A stretch of DNA of 64,000 bases, from positions 62,001 through 126,000 of the IMG/VR virus record IMGVR_UViG_3300023179_004149, one strand, 5' to 3'. A program made the position numbers and the translations under genes. The DNA comes from a virus. Of the stretch, positions 61,475 through 64,000 are shown piece by piece. Below the pieces are notes generated by a model. That model saw nothing but the letters and a program-made list of their open reading frames with translations, did not search any database and had not been told where the DNA came from. Every line of letters starts with the position of its first letter. Positions within the stretch are counted from its first letter, which is position 1.

Positions 61475-64000
61475 TTAAACTAATGGTTTAATTGGTACGG
61501 TATTGGTATTATGATAATCACCAAAACCATTATTATATGATTGTTGTACTGATTGTATTGACGCACCAACCATATCACGAGCACCATACATTTGATCCCA
61601 TGTTACCACCTTACCGTCCGATGATTCTATTCTTATTGTACCACTATGATTTATTGAAGCGGTTCCACCACCATAATTAGTATTTGATCTCTCATACGCC
61701 GCCTGGTCAATAAAATTACGTATATTACTGTTATCATATCTCCCAGCGTTTGATGTAACGTTTGGTGTTTGATTTGCATTATATAATTCTCTACCAATAT
61801 CAGCAGCATCTAAACCAAGAGCTATAGCGGTACCAACCCCAGGGAATAAATTAGCTATTGCTGAACCCCCTTGTAACGCTGCGCCAGTATAGTCACCTTC
61901 AAGTAAATCACCTATTGCAAATCCCGCACTAATCAATGAACCGAGTACTGGTATATGTGAAAGTGCTTTACTACCCATTTTTGTACCAATCTTACCAAAT
62001 AAACTAACAGCACCCTTTTTACCCGCAAAACTGGCTAATTTACCAGCACCAAATTTGGCAGCACCCGATATACCATGAATACCCCCCTCAAATAGACCAG
62101 TTTTTATTATACTACTTGTCGGGTCTACCATGCTATTAGCTATATTAGTTTGTGCGTCTTTACCATAAATACCGCTTAAGATACCAGTTGTGTCGGAAGC
62201 GATACCCTCAGATTGCATCTTTAGACCCGCATTTTTCATTTTATCACCACCTAACCAGCCAGGTAACGCACCACCAAGTAATTCAATTAGCTTACCTAAA
62301 CCAGTTTTTAAAATCGGCGCAACATATTTTATGACTTCAGAAATTATGGGTGCTGCAACATCATGAAATAAGGTTTTAATGGTTTCCCCTATTTTTTGTC
62401 CTAACCCACCAGGCCCTTCAAATATACTTACTATTTTATTAAATATATTTTCACCCTTTTCTAAAATTGATTTGAATTTAGCACTTAACCCATCATTACC
62501 CATAATATCCTTTTGAATAAATTCAGCTATTTTTATTCCAGCCTTTTCAACCATTTCAAGGAAACTATCAAAATCAGTACCGCCGAATAATTTATTCATA
62601 ACGGATGAAAAACCTAACGTAAATCTATCAGCTATTAATGATAATCGTTCAGCTAAATTATTTCTTTCTATAGCGGCTTTATCGTTCTTTTTTCTAGCAT
62701 CAAGTATAGCATTTAATTGGTTTTTATCTGTCATTTCAGATAATAACATATCAACACCAGCTGAGTTTTTTATAACATATTGACCTTTTTCGTTTAATTT
62801 CATTAACGAAGCTAAGGCTGGTTTATCTTCATCTTTAATACCAAATAAATTAAAACCAGCTTTACTTAACACGGTCATTTTATCCGCTATTTTAGCTTGT
62901 TCAATAGCTGTATTCTTTATATTTTCATAATCTTGTCCAAGCGCCTGAGCCGCTAATTGTAATTGTTTTCTCGCAGCTGGAGAAATTAAAAAATCACCCG
63001 TGGCCGTTTTTGTTACCATACCGTTAACAAGGTCTGCGTATTTTTCGGCTAACGCAGCTGGGTCATTCATTGATTCAAACGCCAATTGCATAGGGTCACC
63101 AAAACTTGAAGCAAACTTACCACCAAGTACTTGCATCTGTGCTGCCGCTTCAGCCGCTTTTTCTGGGTCGAAAAACGCATCTTTAAACGCCTCCGTTGAT
63201 TTAACAATATCAAACCTAATCGCTTGCGCTTTTGCGGCTAACTTAGTTAAATTATCTAAACCTTTACCAAATCCAATACCAGTTAAACTTGTGACTAACT
63301 CATTATATGTTTTTAATACAGCTGTGGTATTGACATTATACCTGGCCGCCATATTTCTGGCTTTATCCGTTAATTTAATCGTCTTATCCAGTGATATACC
63401 AATATTATCAAAACTCGCTGCTAATTGAGCGGCCCCTTCAACACCTAACCCAGTACCTTTACCTAATTCGGTAAGTAATCCTACTTCTTCTTTTGAGAAA
63501 AATCTATTTTTACCTGTCGTTTGACTAAACTCGCTGAATATAGTGGCCACATCTTTCATTGAACCACCGTATTTAGATGCCTCTAACGCAAGACCACTCA
63601 TATTTTGTAATAAACCATGTGATTCTTGGTGTGTTAAACCAATATCCGCAGCTAAATTACCGACTGTACTTTGTATTTGTAAAAACGTATCAAATACCTT
63701 TTTTATTGGAGTGTAGAATAAATTAAAAATTGTTTTTCCGAGATTAAAAATGGTTTTTACTAAACCTGAAACAAATCCAACAATATCTGATACAAGACCA
63801 AATACTTTTTTAAAACCCTCACCCATCGATACAATTGAATCGGATACCATTTCTCCACTTTTACCCATTGAACTAAATAACGGTATTGTTTTCCTTATCT
63901 GTTTTTGGTTTAGTTTAGTTAACACCAAATCAATTTTTTTACGTTTCAATGCCTCATTAATAATATCTAATTCACCACCACTCGCTGTTTTCTTTTGTTT
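61475..64000 (-). CDS. Tape measure protein, 5' end outside the window
   Basis: The frame is open to the window edge at 64000 (at least 841 residues); a TTG at 63949 is internal, not a start. It is helical, with hydrophobic heptads (GLVSDIVGFVSGLVKTIFNL and IFNLFYTPIKKVFDTFLQ), a segment DIGLTHQESHGLLQNMSGLA typical of tail tape measures, and Gly/Ala-rich hydrophobic stretches (AAPIISEVIKYVAPILKTGL, ALPGWLGGDK and AGFAIGDLLEGDYTGAALQG) that could insert in the host membrane. It sets tail length and exits first at injection. It is followed after 12 bases by the 2591-aa baseplate gene. Confidence 0.88.
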   Translation of the reverse strand, partial: KQKKTASGGELDIINEALKRKKIDLVLTKLNQKQIRKTIPLFSSMGKSGEMVSDSIVSMGEGFKKVFGLVSDIVGFVSGLVKTIFNLGKTIFNLFYTPIKKVFDTFLQIQSTVGNLAADIGLTHQESHGLLQNMSGLALEASKYGGSMKDVATIFSEFSQTTGKNRFFSKEEVGLLTELGKGTGLGVEGAAQLAASFDNIGISLDKTIKLTDKARNMAARYNVNTTAVLKTYNELVTSLTGIGFGKGLDNLTKLAAKAQAIRFDIVKSTEAFKDAFFDPEKAAEAAAQMQVLGGKFASSFGDPMQLAFESMNDPAALAEKYADLVNGMVTKTATGDFLISPAARKQLQLAAQALGQDYENIKNTAIEQAKIADKMTVLSKAGFNLFGIKDEDKPALASLMKLNEKGQYVIKNSAGVDMLLSEMTDKNQLNAILDARKKNDKAAIERNNLAERLSLIADRFTLGFSSVMNKLFGGTDFDSFLEMVEKAGIKIAEFIQKDIMGNDGLSAKFKSILEKGENIFNKIVSIFEGPGGLGQKIGETIKTLFHDVAAPIISEVIKYVAPILKTGLGKLIELLGGALPGWLGGDKMKNAGLKMQSEGIASDTTGILSGIYGKDAQTNIANSMVDPTSSIIKTGLFEGGIHGISGAAKFGAGKLASFAGKKGAVSLFGKIGTKMGSKALSHIPVLGSLISAGFAIGDLLEGDYTGAALQGGSAIANLFPGVGTAIALGLDAADIGRELYNANQTPNVTSNAGRYDNSNIRNFIDQAAYERSNTNYGGGTASINHSGTIRIESSDGKVVTWDQMYGARDMVGASIQSVQQSYNNGFGDYHNTNTVPIKPLV

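Noticed and set aside
1-64000. Stop-codon reassignment as in some large Bacteroidota phages
   Set aside because: All genes read through full length with the standard code, and conserved proteins end at family-typical positions.
1-64000. tRNA genes, integrase or repressor
   Set aside because: No gap is longer than about 110 bases and none holds a tRNA-like fold; no lysogeny protein was seen.

Overview
This window is part of a large tailed-phage genome, most likely a myovirus distantly related to T4. All 38 genes I support are read from the minus strand, packed end to end, usually with overlaps of 1 to 40 bases or gaps under 120 bases. T4-type replication and recombination proteins (gp46, gp47, gp41 helicase, gp32 ssDNA-binding protein, UvsX, 5' exonuclease, primase) occur together with contractile-tail baseplate proteins (gp6, gp25, gp53-like, a tape measure). 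I see no tRNA, integrase, insertion sequence or CRISPR array. Start codons lack Shine-Dalgarno sequences and sit behind A/T-rich leaders, and one promoter fits the Bacteroidota consensus. A Bacteroidota host is therefore my inference; it is not proven.

Layout in the direction of transcription, from high to low coordinates. 64000-53370: the 3' part of the tape measure gene, a 2591-aa baseplate/tube-initiation protein with six 48-aa repeats, and a gp53/LysM-like protein. 53377-44223: an 889-aa tail protein and a 2160-aa hub carrying a tail lysozyme and a C-terminal SGNH esterase. 44190-42846: three small genes. 42774-37795: a replication operon (gp32-like SSB, UvsX, FEN-type exonuclease, a conserved hypothetical, DnaB-like helicase). 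37684-34736: a class II ribonucleotide reductase with an intein, set between two terminators. 34631-9282: gp25, gp6 and a long run of baseplate and fibre genes, including a 2478-aa protein. 9184-1: a second recombination and replication block (RuvC-like resolvase, primase, PD-(D/E)XK nuclease with an intein, cupin, gp47, gp46) and a partial unknown gene.

The main discovery is at 436-4355. The gp46 (SbcC/Rad50-like) gene is broken in two exactly in its Walker A motif. The upstream half ends with a 29-residue intein N-part and the downstream half begins with a 124-residue intein C-part. Between them lies a free-standing EDxHD (Vsr-like) homing endonuclease gene. A working recombination ATPase would need protein trans-splicing. 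The endonuclease start codon lies in a perfect 12-bp inverted repeat whose 5' arm is a candidate late promoter, which resembles the way T4 controls I-TevI.

Two further inteins are present. One is a class 3 intein (Gly1, W-C-T triad) at the catalytic lysine of the nuclease. The other is a class 1 intein beside the catalytic cysteine of the reductase. So three inteins of three types sit in active sites of DNA-metabolism enzymes. A short motif, CTATTTATA or close to it on the coding strand, recurs in the gaps before transcription units and is a candidate phage promoter.
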